DNA from: Paraspadella gotoi
Lineage: Eukaryota; Chaetognatha
Length of the DNA: 64,000 bases
NCBI GenBank assembly: GCA_051294375.1
Contig: CM119264.1
Span: forward strand, 30,231,656-30,295,655
Direction of reading: 5' to 3'
Below the pieces are notes generated by a model that saw only the letters and a list, made by a program, of their open reading frames with translations, did no database searches and was not told the origin of the DNA. Shown one piece after another: positions 23,319-35,975 of this stretch (positions within the stretch are counted from its first letter, which is position 1; each line of letters opens with the position of its first letter). The position numbers were made by a program, and so were the translations under genes.

Positions 23319-25301
23319 AACAAAGGAAATGGCGACCTCAGGTCGATTAAACATTAAAAAAGGCCGGGATACAAGAAGGTAGGTTTAAAGGAGTACAGTA
23401 GATTTGGTTTAAGAACGGAATCGTACAGTCGAGTCGCTTTGACGGAGTCGCTCAGCCTTTTTATGTCGTGACGACTGTACTAAAGTCTTACCTTTTTCAA
23501 TTGACGAAAGTTGTGAAAACTTGGATTCATTAATAATTAATTAAATAATTCATTCATTCATTTATTAATTCATTCATTAATTCATTAATTCAATTAACTT
23601 GTAAAGCCATTCATTTATTCCTCCATTTATTGATTGATTGATTGATTAATTGATTTACTCATTCATTCATTCATTCATTCATTCATTCATTCATTCATTC
23701 ATTCATTCATTCATTCATTCATTCATTCATTCATTCATTCAATCATTCATCTTTGACATCATTTACTTTCATTCTTTCAATTCATCTTCTTCTTTGAAGA
23801 TCGAGTTATTAATTCAAAAGTAATAATAAAAAATCAAGTCTCAGTCCATTTTTCAGACGAATGTCAAACGCAGAAATTGACTGGAAACGATGATGACGAC
23901 GATGACGACGNNNNNNNNNNNNNNNNNNNNNNNNNNNNNNNNNNNNNNNNNNNNNNNNNNNNNNNNNNNNNNNNNNNNNNNNNNNNNNNNNNNNNNNNNN
24001 NNNNNNNNNNNNNNNNNNNNNNNNNNNNNNNNNNNNNNNNNNNNNNNNNNNNNNNNNNNNNNNNNNNNNNNNNNNNNNNNNNNNNNNNNNNNNNNNNNNN
24101 NNNNNNNNNNNNNNNNNNNNNNNNNNNNNNNNNNNNNNNNNNNNNNNNNNNNNNNNNNNNNNNNNNNNNNNNNNNNNNNNNNNNNNNNNNNNNNNNNNNN
24201 NNNNNNNNNNNNNNNNNNNNNNNNNNNNNGGGGGGGCGTTGGAACATCGTCGTCGATTTTCAAGGTTGAGACTTCGCGACGAAATGGCGCTCGAGAGAAA
24301 TTAGGTCTTTTACATGGTCACCCACTAATTGATTTAATTGTTAAATAAATTATTAATTATTTAATTAAATTTATTTTAATTATTTAATTTGATTTCAAGT
24401 AATTTTTCTCGCTCAAAGTTGAACCAACAATATGGTGATTGGTGATTAAGATGGTGATTGGTGATTTGGAGTTTGGCTGCTGTGGTTGTCGAACGTCGAA
24501 AGTGAGAAAGAGAAATCGTTAAGTGAAGACAACGACGATGATGACGACGACGAAGACGACGACGACGACGATAATGATGACGACGACGAAGATAACGACC
24601 ATGAAGACGATGATGATGATGATGATGATGATTATGANNNNNNNNNNNNNNNNNNNNNNNNNNNNNNNNNNNNNNNGAGAGAGAGAGAGAAAAAAGAGAA
24701 AGGGAAAACAAAGAGAGGAGAGAGAAAGAAAAGAGAGAGAGGATAAAAAGGGAAAAAAAAATTCATGAGTCAAAAATCGAGAATTGGAAAAGAAAAGAAA
24801 AGATGAGTCAATCCGTCCAGATATAAAGGGTCAGTGAAAGAGAGAGAGAGAGAGTTCTGATAATGATGATGATAATGATGGTAAATATTATCGAGCTTAA
24901 CGATTATTTCAGTGCAATATAATTAACTAAGTAAATAATGATGTTGTGACGCTGGACTTGATATTAATATATGACACCACCGCGTGTAGAAGAGAGAGNN
25001 NNNNNNNNNNNNNNNNNNNNNNNNNNNNNNNNNNNNNNNNNNNNNNNNNNNNNNNNNNNNNNNNNNNNNNNNNNNNNNNNNNNNNNNNNNNNNNNNNNNN
25101 NNNNNNNNNNNNNNATCGGTCAAGAGGCTTCATCCTCTCTCTTCTCTCCTTCTCTCCTCTCTTCTCCCCGATCTCTCAGCAGTTGATGTACGATGCGGTG
25201 GGCGTCGTCGTGTTTGATGCAGCGTTTTTTTGTCGCTATGGAAACCGCGAGTTCGTCTCGTATTCAACGGCAGAGACGACGACGATGATGACGACGACGA
25301 G

Positions 25302-25336
<35 letters not shown>

Positions 25337-25401
25337 AATCGATCCTACTTAATTCCGGGGGAGGGCGTTCGTTGTTTTTACGATTCCGAGAAGGAAAGAG
25401 T

Positions 25402-25445
<44 letters not shown>

Positions 25446-25869
25446 TGGGTTGTTGTGGTTGTTGTTGTGGTTGTGATTGTGGTTGTTGTTGTATTTATTG
25501 TTGTTGTTGTCGTTGTTGTTGTTATAGTTTTTGTTTCAGTTGCTAATCTAGAATGTAACAAATGGCACAAATGCATTTTATATTTTTCTCTTTCCTTTCA
25601 TTTTAATTTGTTTTCTTTTTCTATTTTCTTCTTTTCATATTTTCCTATTTTCCTAATTTCTTATTTTCCTCTTTTCCAACCTTCCTATCTTCCTTTCTAT
25701 TTTCTCTTCTCTACGACTTAATAACTTCTCTCCTGAAGTTTCTTCATGTATTTCGTTCATTAAGCGACTTTAGACGCGACCTGAATAAAAGCCTCCACAG
25801 TTTATTACCTTTTCTTTTTATTCATTCATTTTTTTCGTCTTTTTTATTTTTTATATCAGCTTCTCCTTG

Positions 25870-27240
25870 TTAATCGCGCTTAGGCAGAATTTCAATGTTA
25901 ATATTAATAAATACAATATTGAAAAATGAAAAAAATTAAAGGGAAGTTTGATTTTAAAAATTATTATTTTTAAAGTTTGTCCAGTTATCTACCCAATGAT
26001 TTGAAATAAAATAAAAAACAAAACTTACCTAACTACTCTATTTATTAAGGTCCGGGATCACTCAATTCAAATTATAATTAGCGCTAAAACCGAGCTCGAT
26101 TTCGCAAGGAGGCATCCTGCAGATTGTCTCGAAGATGCGTCGCTATTCACTTTACTATTTTTTTAAAGGCGTTATCGTTTTTTAGATTTTTTGTACTATA
26201 TAAATAAAAGAAACCTATTTGAAGAGTTGCAGCCCAAACGGTAATGCGGTTTCTCATGAAATTTGCATGGATTACTTGTAGGTCACGAACTCCAATTCTA
26301 TGAAAAGATACTTTCAAAATTTTGCCTTCCTTCATAGAAAATTTGATTATTTTAGTCAATTTTTTGGGATAAATTCCTTGATATCTTTGAAACGAAAAAC
26401 ATTTTTCCACAAAAACGCGCTCATAGAATCTCCCCCACCTTTCCTTTCTTGCCCAAGATATTTTTTCTTCAAGAAGAGTTCCTGTGGTTTGAGCTGCAAC
26501 TCTTCGTTTTTAACTTCACTTCGTCAAAAAGTTAAATTCTGTACTCATTACTTTTGCAAGATTCACCACAACTTACACAAGCACAGGGATGTGATGATGG
26601 AGTTTGTTCAACGCCGATGTCTTAAAAAAAATGGCTTACTGTTTTTAATTTTTTTAAATTCAGATTTGATTTTTTTTTCAGAGATTCCCTAGAAAAAGAG
26701 GCAACTATTTTATGATATAAACATTTACATAAAGTAAAAAGTCAAATTGAAATAAATTCGATAAGTTTTTTAACTCATGAAACTTATAAAAGCATAAAAA
26801 CCCATCTGAAAAAATGTGTAGAGTAGTTTGTTTAGATTTATTAGTGATACAACTCAAGTACGGAGTTGGTACCAAAGGAAGAATTAAATATAAGAAGTAG
26901 AAATTGAGCTTACTGTAAAGAATCAGTTTTAAGTTAAAAATTTGGTTGTAGAAATTTAGCTTACATTTAAAAAAATAATTTTTCTCTTGAAAATCTAGCT
27001 TTACCGAAGAAAAAAATTTTTTTTAAATTTTTATGAACATTTTAGGTAGATTTTTAAAAGTTTTCGATTATTTTTTAATAGAAAACCTCTTACAAGATGT
27101 GAGAAAATGATTTAAGATACAGTAAATTAAGATTTCTTACAATATTAAGTTGAGTGATCCCTGGCCTTAAATTCATATATAAATAAATCAATAAGTTTAA
27201 GTAATTTTATCTAATTCTAATAATTTTTTTCAAAATAATC
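25870..27240. other. AT-rich arm sequence without features
   Basis: AT-rich DNA within the left palindrome arm, mirrored at about 27,690-29,060. A frame on plus (26,300-26,692) is not supported by conservation between the arms, because indels break it in the mirror copy (compare the minus frame at 28,221-28,463). Confidence 0.6.
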
Positions 27241-27392
27241 TTTCTCTTCCCCGCTCACCTAAATCCATAAACGGAGTGGATCGCCACCCAGCTGGGTCCA
27301 GCTGGCTAATCTATTTCGTCCACGAAATCTGAAACTGGATGTCGAATCTGATATCATGGGTTGGGGGAGGGAGAGGATGGGGTAAGGGTTGG

Positions 27393-27545
27393 ATGCTGGA
27401 GTGAGGGGTGAGGGATGCTGNNNNNNNNNNNNNNNNNNNNNNNNNTCACCCTCAACTCCAGCAATCCCTAATCCAGCATGCCTCACCTCACCCCAGCATC
27501 CCTCACCCCTCACTCAGCATCCTAAGACCCCTCACTCCAGCATCC
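27393..27545. repeat. GGATGCTGGAGTGAGGGGTGA minisatellite at the palindrome centre
   Basis: The unit is in GGATGCTGGAGTG orientation left of the 25-N gap (27,421-27,445) and in the complementary CACTCCAGCATCC orientation on the right, about 4-5 units. The same unit reappears at 33,296-33,345, just outside the right arm. Confidence 0.85.
27421..27445. other. 25-N gap at the palindrome centre
   Basis: Exactly 25 N at the symmetry axis. This is the expected position of a fold-back or gap-fill artefact. Confidence 0.95.
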
Positions 27546-29461
27546 AGCCCTTACCCCACCTCTCCCTCCCCCAACCCATGATATCAGATTCGACATCCAG
27601 TTTATAGTTTTGTGGACGAAATAGATTAGCCAGCTGGACCAGCTGGGTGGCGATCCACTCCGTTATTGGATTTAGGTGAGCGGGGAAGAGAAAGATTATT
27701 TTGAAAAAAATTATTAGAATTAGATAAATTACTTAAACTTATTGATTTATTATTATATATGAATTTAAGGCAGGGATCACTACAACTTAATATTGTAGTA
27801 ACATTAATTTACTGTATCTTAATCATTTTCTCACATCTTGTAAGAGGTTTTCTATTAAAATAAATCGAAAACTTTAAAAAATCTACCTAAAATGTTCTAT
27901 AAAAATTTAAAAAAATTTTTTTCTTCGGTAAAGCTAGATTTCAGAGAAAAATATTTTTTAAATGTAAGCTAAATTTCTACAACCAAATTTTTAACTAAAA
28001 CTGATTCTTTACAGCTAAGCTCAATTTCTACTCTATACTTTAATTCTTCCTTTGGTAACAAGTCCATTACTTGGTTTTCACTAATAAATCTAAAACAAAA
28101 ACTCTATCACATTTTTTCAGATGGGTTTTTATGCTTTGATGAGTTTCATGAGTTAAAAACTTATCGAATTTATTTCAATTTGACTTACTTTATGTAAATG
28201 TTTATATCATAAAAAGTTCGCTATTTTCTAGGGAATCTCTGAAAAAAAATCCAATCTGAATTTAAAAAAATTAAAAACAGTAAGCCATTTTTTAAAGACA
28301 CGGCGTTGAACAATCTCCACATCACTCCCGTGCTTGTGTAAGTTGTGGTGACTCTGCAAAAGTAATGAGAACAGAATTTAACTTTCTTGACTGAAGTGAA
28401 GTTAAAACGAAGAGTGCAGCTCAAACCACAGGACTCTTCTTGAAGAAAAATATCTTTGGGCAAGAAAGGAAAGGTGGGGAGATTCTATGAGCGCGTTTTT
28501 TTGGGAAAAATGTTTTTCGTTTCAAAGATATCAAGGAATTTATCCCAAAAATATGACTAAAATACAAATTTTCTATGAAGGAAGGCAAATTTTGAAAAGT
28601 ATCTTTTCATAGAATTGGAGTGTCTGTGACCTACAAGTAATCCATGCAAATTTCATGAAAACCGCATTACCGTTTGGCTGCAACTCTTCAAATAGGTTTT
28701 CTTTTTATTTATTAGTACAAAAAAATCTAAAAAACGATAACGCCTTTAAAAAATAGTAAAGTGATACATTTTCGGAATCGTCAGGAAGCTTCTCCTTTCG
28801 AAATCCGAGCTCGTTTTAGCCTAATTATAATTTTGAATTGAGTGATCCGGACCTTAATAATAGAGTAGTTAGGTAAGTTTTGTTTTTTATTTTATTTCAA
28901 ATCATTGGGTAGATAACTGGACAAACTTTAAAAATAATAATTTTTAAAACTACAACCTTCCCTTTAATTTTTTCATTTTTCAATATTGTATTTATTAATA
29001 TTAACATTGAAATTCTGCCTAAGCGCGATTAACGAAGGAGAAAGCTGATATTAAAAAATAAAAAGAAACGAAAAATGAATGAATAAAAAAAAAGGTAATA
29101 ACTGTGGAGGCTTTTATTCAGGTCGCGTCTAAGTCGCTTAATAACGAAATACATGAAGAAACTTCAGGAGAGAAGTTATTTATGTCGTAGAGAAGAGAAA
29201 TAGAAAGGAAAGATAGGAAGTTGGAAAAGAGGAAATAAGAAATAGGAAAATAGGAAAATAATGAAAAGAAAGAAAATAGAAAAAGAAAACAAATTAAAAA
29301 TGAAAGGAAAGAGAAAAATATAAAATGCATTTGTGCATTGTTACATTCTAGATTAGCAACTGAAACAAAAACTATAACAACAACAAGACAACAAAACAAT
29401 AAATACAACAACAACACAATCACAACACCACAACAACAACCACAACAACCAACGACGACGC

Positions 29462-29499
<38 letters not shown>

Positions 29500-29726
29500 A
29501 CTCTTTCCTTCTCGAATCGTAAAAAAAGAACGCCTCCCCCGGAATAAGTAGGATCGATTTCGTCGTCGTCGCGTCGTCGTCGTCGTCCTCTTGTCGTCGT
29601 CACTCGTCGTCGTCTCTGCGTTGAATACGAGACGAACTCGCGGTTTCCATAGCGACAAAAAAAACGCTGCCATCAAACACGACGACGCCCACCGCACGTA
29701 ATCAACTGCTATCGAAGGCTTCATCT

Positions 29727-29759
<33 letters not shown>

Positions 29760-30427
29760 TCTCTCTCTCTCTTCTCTCTCTTCTCTTATTCTCTCTCTTC
29801 TCTCTCTCTCTTCTCTCTCTTCTCTAACACGCGCGTGGTGTCATATATTAATATCAAGTCCAGCGTCACAACATCATTATTTACTTAGTTAATTAATATT
29901 GCACTGAAATAATCGTTAAGCTCGATAATATTTACCATCATTATCAATCATCATTATCAGAATCTCTCTCTCTCTCTTTCACTGACCCTTTATATCTGAC
30001 GGATGACTCATCTTTTCTTTTCTTTCCAATTCTCGATTTTTGACTCATGAATTTTTTTTTCCTTTTTATCCTCTCTCTCTTTTCTTCTCTCTCTCTCTTT
30101 GTTTCCTTTCTCTTTTTTTTTTCTCTCTCTCTCTCTCTCTTCTCTCTCTCGTTCTCTCTCTCTCTCTCTCTCTATCTCTCTCCTCCTCTCTCTCCCACTT
30201 ATCTCTATCCTCCTAAACTGAGATTTCTCTCTCCTTTTCCTCTTCCTCTCTTCATCTTTCTATCTTCTCTTTCTTTCCTCCCGTAATCTTCTCTCTAACC
30301 CATCTCCCTTTTATCACTCCTCCTCTTTTCCTCCCTCCTTCCTCCTTCCTTCCTCTCTCTCCTCCTCCTCTATCCGTGTGGGCGTCATTTATCATTTTCT
30401 TCGACGATATCGTTTCCGGTTTCTCTT

Positions 30428-30469
<42 letters not shown>

Positions 30470-30884
30470 ACGTCGTTGTCATAATCATCATCATCATCAT
30501 CATCATCGTCTTCATGGTCGTTATCTTCGTCGTCGTCATCATTATCGTCGTCGTCGTCGTCTTCGTCGTCGTCATCATCGTCGTTGTCTTCACTTAACGA
30601 TTTCTCTTTCTCACTTTCGACGTTCAGACCACAGCAGCCCAAACCCAAATCACCAATCACCATCTTAATCACCAATCACATATGTTGGTTCAACTTTGAG
30701 GCGAGAAAAATTACTGAATCAAATTAAATAATTAAAATAAATTTAATTAAATAATTAATAATTTATTTACATTAAATCAATTAGTGGGTGACCATGTAAA
30801 AGACCTAATTTCTCTCGAGCGCCATTTCGTCGCGAAGTCTCACCTTGAAAATCGACGAACGATGTTCCAAACCGCCCCCCTCCT

Positions 30885-31205
30885 AAGCCCCCAACGCCGA
30901 CGCCGCAATAACCGACACAGGCTGCGACTTTTGCCGACGAATGAAAAACGAGAACGATGCATGGACGGGCTGGCGGCAATGGTGCGCAGGCGGCATGGTG
31001 GCATGCGCGCATGGAGTAATATAGTGCGAGAGAAAATTGAGCGGCAATCGGTTTTGTCTGTCGTTGTCAATCGGTCGTCTTCGTTCGTCGTCGTCCTCGT
31101 CGTCGTCAATCATCGGTCCGTCGTCTTCGTCGTCTATGCGTATCGTCCCCTTGTTTGTGCTATCACCCTCGTCGTGTCTTCGCTGCATCCTCATCTGTTT
31201 CCATC
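30885..31205. other. Sequence opposite a left-arm gap, CpG-rich
   Basis: It corresponds to the 319-N gap at 23,911-24,229. It includes a CG-rich stretch with GGCATGCGCGCATGG (near 31,000), related to an NRF-1-type palindrome, followed by GTC/CGTC triplets. No gene is seen. Confidence 0.6.
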
Positions 31206-31939
31206 TTTCTGCGTTTGACATTCGTCTGAAAGATGGACTGAGACTTGATTTTTTATTATACTTTTGAATTTAATAACTCGATCTTTCAAAAGAAGAAGAT
31301 GAAGTTGAAAAGAATGAAGTAAATGATGTCAAAGATGAATGATTGAATGAATGAAATGAATGAACTGATATGAAATGAATGAATGAATGAATGAATGAAT
31401 GAATGAATATAATCAATTAATCAATCAATCAATCAATAAATGGAGGAATAAATGAATGGCTTTACAAGTTAATTGAATTAATGAATTAATGAATGAATTA
31501 ATAATGACATGAATGAATTATTTAATTAATTAATTAATGAATCCAAGTTTTCACAACTTTCGTCAATTGAAAAAGGTAAGACTTTGTACAGTCCGTCATG
31601 GCGACTAAAAAGGCTGAGCGACTTCCGTCAAAGCGCACTCGACTGTACGATTTCCGTTCTTAAACCAAATCTATGTACTCCTTTAAACCTACCTTCTTGT
31701 ATCCCGGCCTTTTTTAATGTTTATCGACCTGAGGTCGCCATTTGCCTTTGTTGTCTCGCGTCGTCGTCGTCCGTCGTCATCGTCGTCGTCTCCCGTCTCA
31801 GGGCCGAGTGTTCATCAAAAGGCGAATCACGGCGGAAGAATAAGAAATCCCCCCCTCCTTCTGTGAGAAGACTCCTGGCCAAAATCACTGTGGACGGGAA
31901 ATATACCACCGCCTCCAAATCACTCGGGAGTGAAAATTC

Positions 31940-32226
31940 GGACGGTCATTTTCCAAAGAAGCCCCAGTTCTGTTTGATGAATTAAATATAAGTATTTTAA
32001 ATGTTTTTGGATGAAAAATTAGGGTTAAGTGGATTAGTGTTAAGGATTGGAAAGATTATATGATGGTTTGATTAGGTTATGGATTAGGGACTGAAACTTT
32101 CAGGATTATTTAAAGGATTATACGTTTTTGTATTATTGGTTAATATCTTTTATAAATAAAAAGATTATTCTAACTTCCTAAGTATTAGGAATAAGAAAAT
32201 GGGGCGGCGTTTAGGGAAATAATGCG
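31940..32226. mobile_element. R1 element copy C' (right palindrome arm)
   Basis: Inverted counterpart of copy C with the same ends and a core of GGATTAGTGTTAAGGATT-type words. It is about 25 bases longer through scattered insertions. It is not an independent insertion if the palindrome is a duplication or artefact. Confidence 0.7.
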
Positions 32227-33295
32227 AAATGTAATCAAACCAACCTTAGAATAATATTCTCCTCAGAAACAATAAATTTTATATTTAAAACTTTTTGAAA
32301 GATTTACTTATGTAGGTGTGTAGTTGGGCATTGCATAATTTTCACCCCGACAGTTCACCATACACCGTCAGTCATGACCCGAGCGTATGGTAAATGAGCA
32401 TATCTAAGAAGCATCACATTTTGACTCCAATACTTTGACTGAACAATAGATTGGAAATAGAACGAGACACAAACGTGAAAAATGACCCCATTTGACCTCA
32501 AAGAAACAACCGCGAAGACAGAGCAGTGCACATTACTCACGCGCGTAAACTTACTTTAATTGCAAGGAAAACTCCCAAAAACTCCTTCCAGAAGCCCATG
32601 GTCTACCAAACGAATTCACACCTTCCTGAACCCGCTCTATACCAAAGAAGAAACCTCTAGCGCCTGGAGGGACATCGCACGCTCGGGTTGCGTATACGAA
32701 GCGACGAAAGACGATCGACGACGACGACGCAACGACGACAAGACAGACGACGACGATGAAACGACGACGACGAAATGTATCGCAAAGAAAGACGACGATG
32801 ATGCAAAACGAACGCAACGAAGAGGAAGACGATAAGACGGACAAGGTAGACAACGACGATCGCAAAGAATAAAGACGCACGAACGATTGACAAGACGAAT
32901 CACGACGACAACGAAAATGGACGCAAAGAAAGGCAATGATAGATGACAACGACGATGACGATCGAATTGACAAACGACGACAAAGAGGAAGAACGTTTAA
33001 AGACGAACGAGGTAGGACGACGACGACTCCAAGAAATAAGAAGACGATGATGACAACGACGATACGAACGAACGACAAGACGACGCGATGACACGAAAGA
33101 TAATATCGCAAAGAAGAGACGACATATGACAACGACGATGAAACGGAACGATGAAAGACGACAAGGCAGACGGCAAGACAATCAAAGACGACGAGGTTAT
33201 GACGACGACGCCAAAGAATGAAGCGACGACGATGACAAGGACGAATACGACACCGAAGACGATGAAGACGACGACGACGACGACAAGGTTCAGTC

Positions 33296-33345
33296 CAGGG
33301 ATGCTGGAGTGAGGGGTGAGGGATTCTGGGGTGAGGGATCAAGAA
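33296..33345. repeat. GGATGCTGGAGTGAGGGG minisatellite, outer copy
   Basis: Two to three units identical in type to the array at the palindrome centre, placed immediately outside the right arm. Confidence 0.8.
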
Positions 33346-33399
33346 TAAAGGGAGAAGAAACAAGAGCGGAAATTAAAATGTGTGTTGCGCTGAAGTGAC

Positions 33400-33640
33400 T
33401 TTCTTAGTCCATCTTTTATTCTTTAAACTTTTAAGTTTTCCTAAAGGCGACGTTAGCAGTCCCTTAGTTTGGAAGTTTTTTCCAACTATAGCGAGTTCTG
33501 ACCATTTTTAACATAAGTGGGACAGACCGAGGGACAGACTTACCGACCGCCCGACCGTCCGACCGACAGATCGACCGAAAAGTGCCTCATAGAGTCGCTC
33601 CGCGAGTACTCGAGTCCCAACTAAAAATGTCAGGTCGAGC
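33400..33640 (-). repeat. Dispersed repeat family R3, minus-strand copy
   Basis: On the minus strand: TTGGGACTCGAGTACTCGCGG, GCGACTCTATGAGGCAC, a CGGT tetranucleotide array (about 33,541-33,581), TCTGTCCCACTTATG, and a tail related to that at 5.46-5.54 kb. The parallel frame in both copies (RVL-(A/G)E-(R/K)L then a Ser/Val/Cys run) reflects shared DNA, not a proven protein. Confidence 0.6.
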
Positions 33641-33689
33641 GAAAAAAAAATCGGGAGATCGAATTGCCATCGGGTATTACCATATGATC

Positions 33690-33965
33690 CCAGTTGAAAT
33701 ATGATTATTGTTACCATTTGATTCCGATTATCCTCTGATATCCGTTGCCATAGGATCCCCGTTGCAATTGCATTTCTGTTGCCATCGGATCCCGGTTGCC
33801 ATCAGATTTCAATAGTAACTGGATCAATGTTGCCATTCGACGCTTTCCATCACCGTCAGATCCCCATTGCTATATGATTCCCGTTAGCTCCCGATTCAAT
33901 TTTCCATATAATCCACGTTGCCACCCGGTCCCCCTTATTTACCATCTGGTCTTCTCTGTACAAAT
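33690..33965. repeat. Degenerate ~20-bp GTTGCCATCGGATCCC minisatellite
   Basis: About twelve diverged units around the consensus CGTTGCCATMGGATCCC. The best units lie at about 33,747-33,815. Confidence 0.75.
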
Positions 33966-34628
33966 TTATATTTTATTTTCCGCGCGAAACGAAAAACCGT
34001 TTGACCGAAAAAACGACGAACGACGAACGACGACGACGAAAAATCTTTTGACGTCGTTCGACGCAGACGTGAAAACGTGAGAGTCACGTGATTCGATCAT
34101 AACCCGTGAACCGAAATGATCCGTCGACTCACCATAACACCACCGAGTCTCTCACCATCACAGGCATCACAGGCGAATCCGTGACATCGTCAACCCTGGA
34201 CCATTGGACTCTCCCGGTCCCCTACTCCCCCCCCCCTAACCGCTCACGGATGATCGATAGAGATTGTCAACATGACTCCCGACCCTTAGGGCCAATTGGG
34301 CCACGCCTACTCTTTCAGATGAAGCAGAGTTGCTTCGCTCCAGGGGACAGTCTGGACAGTGGACACTCTCGACCATCCACTGGAGATTTTGATTATTATT
34401 GAGGAAATGAAATTGTCAATCGAATCTTTAAAAATTCTAATAATTTTTTTTTTGCTTCTTCCATTCAAACGTCTGTCGCAAAGCTTAAAATTATTTTAAA
34501 TTCTTTTTATTATTGTTTAATTACCAAATGTAAACCGAAATCTTTCTTCTTGTATCATTATAAAAATGTATGCCACGTCGTGGAACTAAACTAATTAGAT
34601 GGAATTTTCTAATTTTATAAAAATCGAT

Positions 34629-34671
<43 letters not shown>

Positions 34672-35000
34672 TCCCGGGCTTAACCCCTCTAGCTTTCAAA
34701 CCCATTCGCCATTCCACCACTCCGTGCATCATACCAGTCAGCTCATCCGCCTGTCATCAAGGCCCAGGCCCGCCCCCCCTCAAATGTGGCTGTGTTTATC
34801 CCTTTTCTGGTCCTCTTTATCCATTTTTCAATGGCGGCATCAAACGAGCGGGTCTGACCATCTGGACGCAATTTATATCATTTCGTCCGCCTTATTTCTT
34901 TTTCTTTTTTTGATGTACACAACATTTTTTTTTCAAAATTGCCACCGGATCAAGTCCGCCTTCAAATTCATGAATGAAAAAAGGTGTTGATTTTTTATGT
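33966..35000. other. Mixed sequence, no gene; (TC)n at 34,634-34,670
   Basis: A CCATTGG/CCGTCTC-rich mixed stretch, an AT-rich stretch (34,400-34,630), a TC microsatellite and further mixed sequence. No recognised gene or repeat family. Confidence 0.5.
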
Positions 35001-35019
35001 TGGAGATTTTATATTTTAA

Positions 35020-35275
35020 GACTTAACTTTTCACTTAACTTGACTTTGAGTTGATCTGATTTGACTTGACATGACTTAACATGACTAGACTTTGACATGA
35101 CTTAACATGACTTGACTCAAATTGAGTTGACCTGGTTTGATTTTACTTGACTTTAGTCGAGTTGATTTTAATTTATCTGGAATTTTCTTTTCTTTTCTTT
35201 TCTTTTCTTTTCTTTTCTTTTCTTTTCTTTTCTTTTCTTTTCTTTTCTTTACTTTACTTTACTTAACTTTTCTTT
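35020..35275. repeat. ACTTGAC/ATGACTTAAC degenerate repeat and (TTTTC)n
   Basis: About 35,020-35,165 has repeated TTGACTTGACATGACTTAAC-like words. (TTTTC)n runs from about 35,186 to 35,260, roughly 14 units, then TTTAC variants. Confidence 0.9.
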
Positions 35276-35674
35276 TTTTCTCTTTTCTCTTTATCTTTCT
35301 TTTTATTTCTTTTTATTTTTTCCCTTCATTTTCCTTTATCTTTTCTCTCTTTCCTTTCCTTCCCTTTTTCTGTTTATTAATAATTCTTTAAAAAGATTTT
35401 TCTCTCGTTAAAAGTTGAACGATTCACGTTTTTGTTCAAAACAAGAAATAATTATAAACAAACCATTCGTCAAGAGCAAAATAAATAATCGAAGTAAACA
35501 ATAAATCTTCAAGCGGAGAAAAGTGTTTCCATCGCGATTCTCGTTCTGCCCACAAAAAAAAAAGACAAAAAAAAAAAAACAAAAACATAAAAAAAAACAA
35601 AACACATTTTTGTTTTTTCAGAAATCTAAAAAAAAAACGCGCGAGTTTCTCTCCTCTCGGGTCATCCGTTTTTG

Positions 35675-35975
35675 CGGCCTTATTTTTCAAAAGCAACCCA
35701 TTTCAGCTTAAGTTCAGAATTGGGTAAATTTAGGTTAAGGGTTTGGGATAATGGTTTGGTTAAGGATTAGGGGTTAGTCTACAGATTTGGTTGAAGATTT
35801 TTATTATAATTAAAGATTAGGATATATTGTTAGGAAATAAGGTTAGGGATTTGGGTTAAAGATTAAGGTTAGAGTTTCAGTCAAATATTTTATAAAATAT
35901 TACAGTTAAATGTTTCTCTTAAAATTATGTTAAGGATTATAAACAGAAAAGGGACGCTTTTGGAAAATAGAGCCG
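35675..35975. mobile_element. R1 element copy D
   Basis: The left end CGGCCTTATTTTTCAAAAGC and the reverse complement of the right end CGGCTCTATTTTCCAAAAGC are near identical. The core has GGTTAAGGGTTTGGG, AAGGATTAGGGGTTAG and AGGTTAGGGATTTGGG words. The outer flanks TTTTTG and TTTCTG could be a degraded 6-bp target-site duplication. 301 bp. Confidence 0.75.

Larger units (their letters stand above)
22161..27420 (+). repeat. Left arm of ~11 kb imperfect palindrome
   Basis: Its reverse complement is collinear with 27,446 to about 32,950. Landmarks: GTC/ATC triplets (22,161-22,410); CGTATACGCAACCCGAGCG; CATTTACCATACGCTCGGGT; R1 copy C; (GAC)n near 23,287-23,320; (ATTC)n at about 23,655-23,745; GAC/GAT triplets at 24,530-24,637, 25,273-25,336 and, as GTC, 25,402-25,445; and a GGATGCTGGAGTGAGGGG minisatellite at the inner end. 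N gaps lie at 23,911-24,229, 24,638-24,676 and 24,999-25,114. No gene is recognised. Confidence 0.9.
27446..33290 (-). repeat. Right arm of ~11 kb imperfect palindrome
   Basis: Reverse complement of the left arm, continuing to about 32,950 where the left arm enters its N gap; the last ~340 bases are GAC-rich and probably mirror that gap. It has sequence where the left arm has N: about 29,725-29,835, 30,070-30,480 and 30,885-31,205 lie opposite the three left-arm gaps. It contains R1 copy C' (31,940-32,226), (GAAT)n at about 31,330-31,410 and several GAC/GTC arrays. Differences from the left arm are mostly small indels, with a more diverged patch near 28,770-28,800. Confidence 0.9.

Noticed and set aside
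26300-28463. Frames in both palindrome arms encoding similar peptides (LSC-rich, CTHYFCKIHHN/CSHYFCRVTT)
   Set aside because: Similarity follows from the palindrome; indels break the frame differently in each arm, so no evidence of coding selection.
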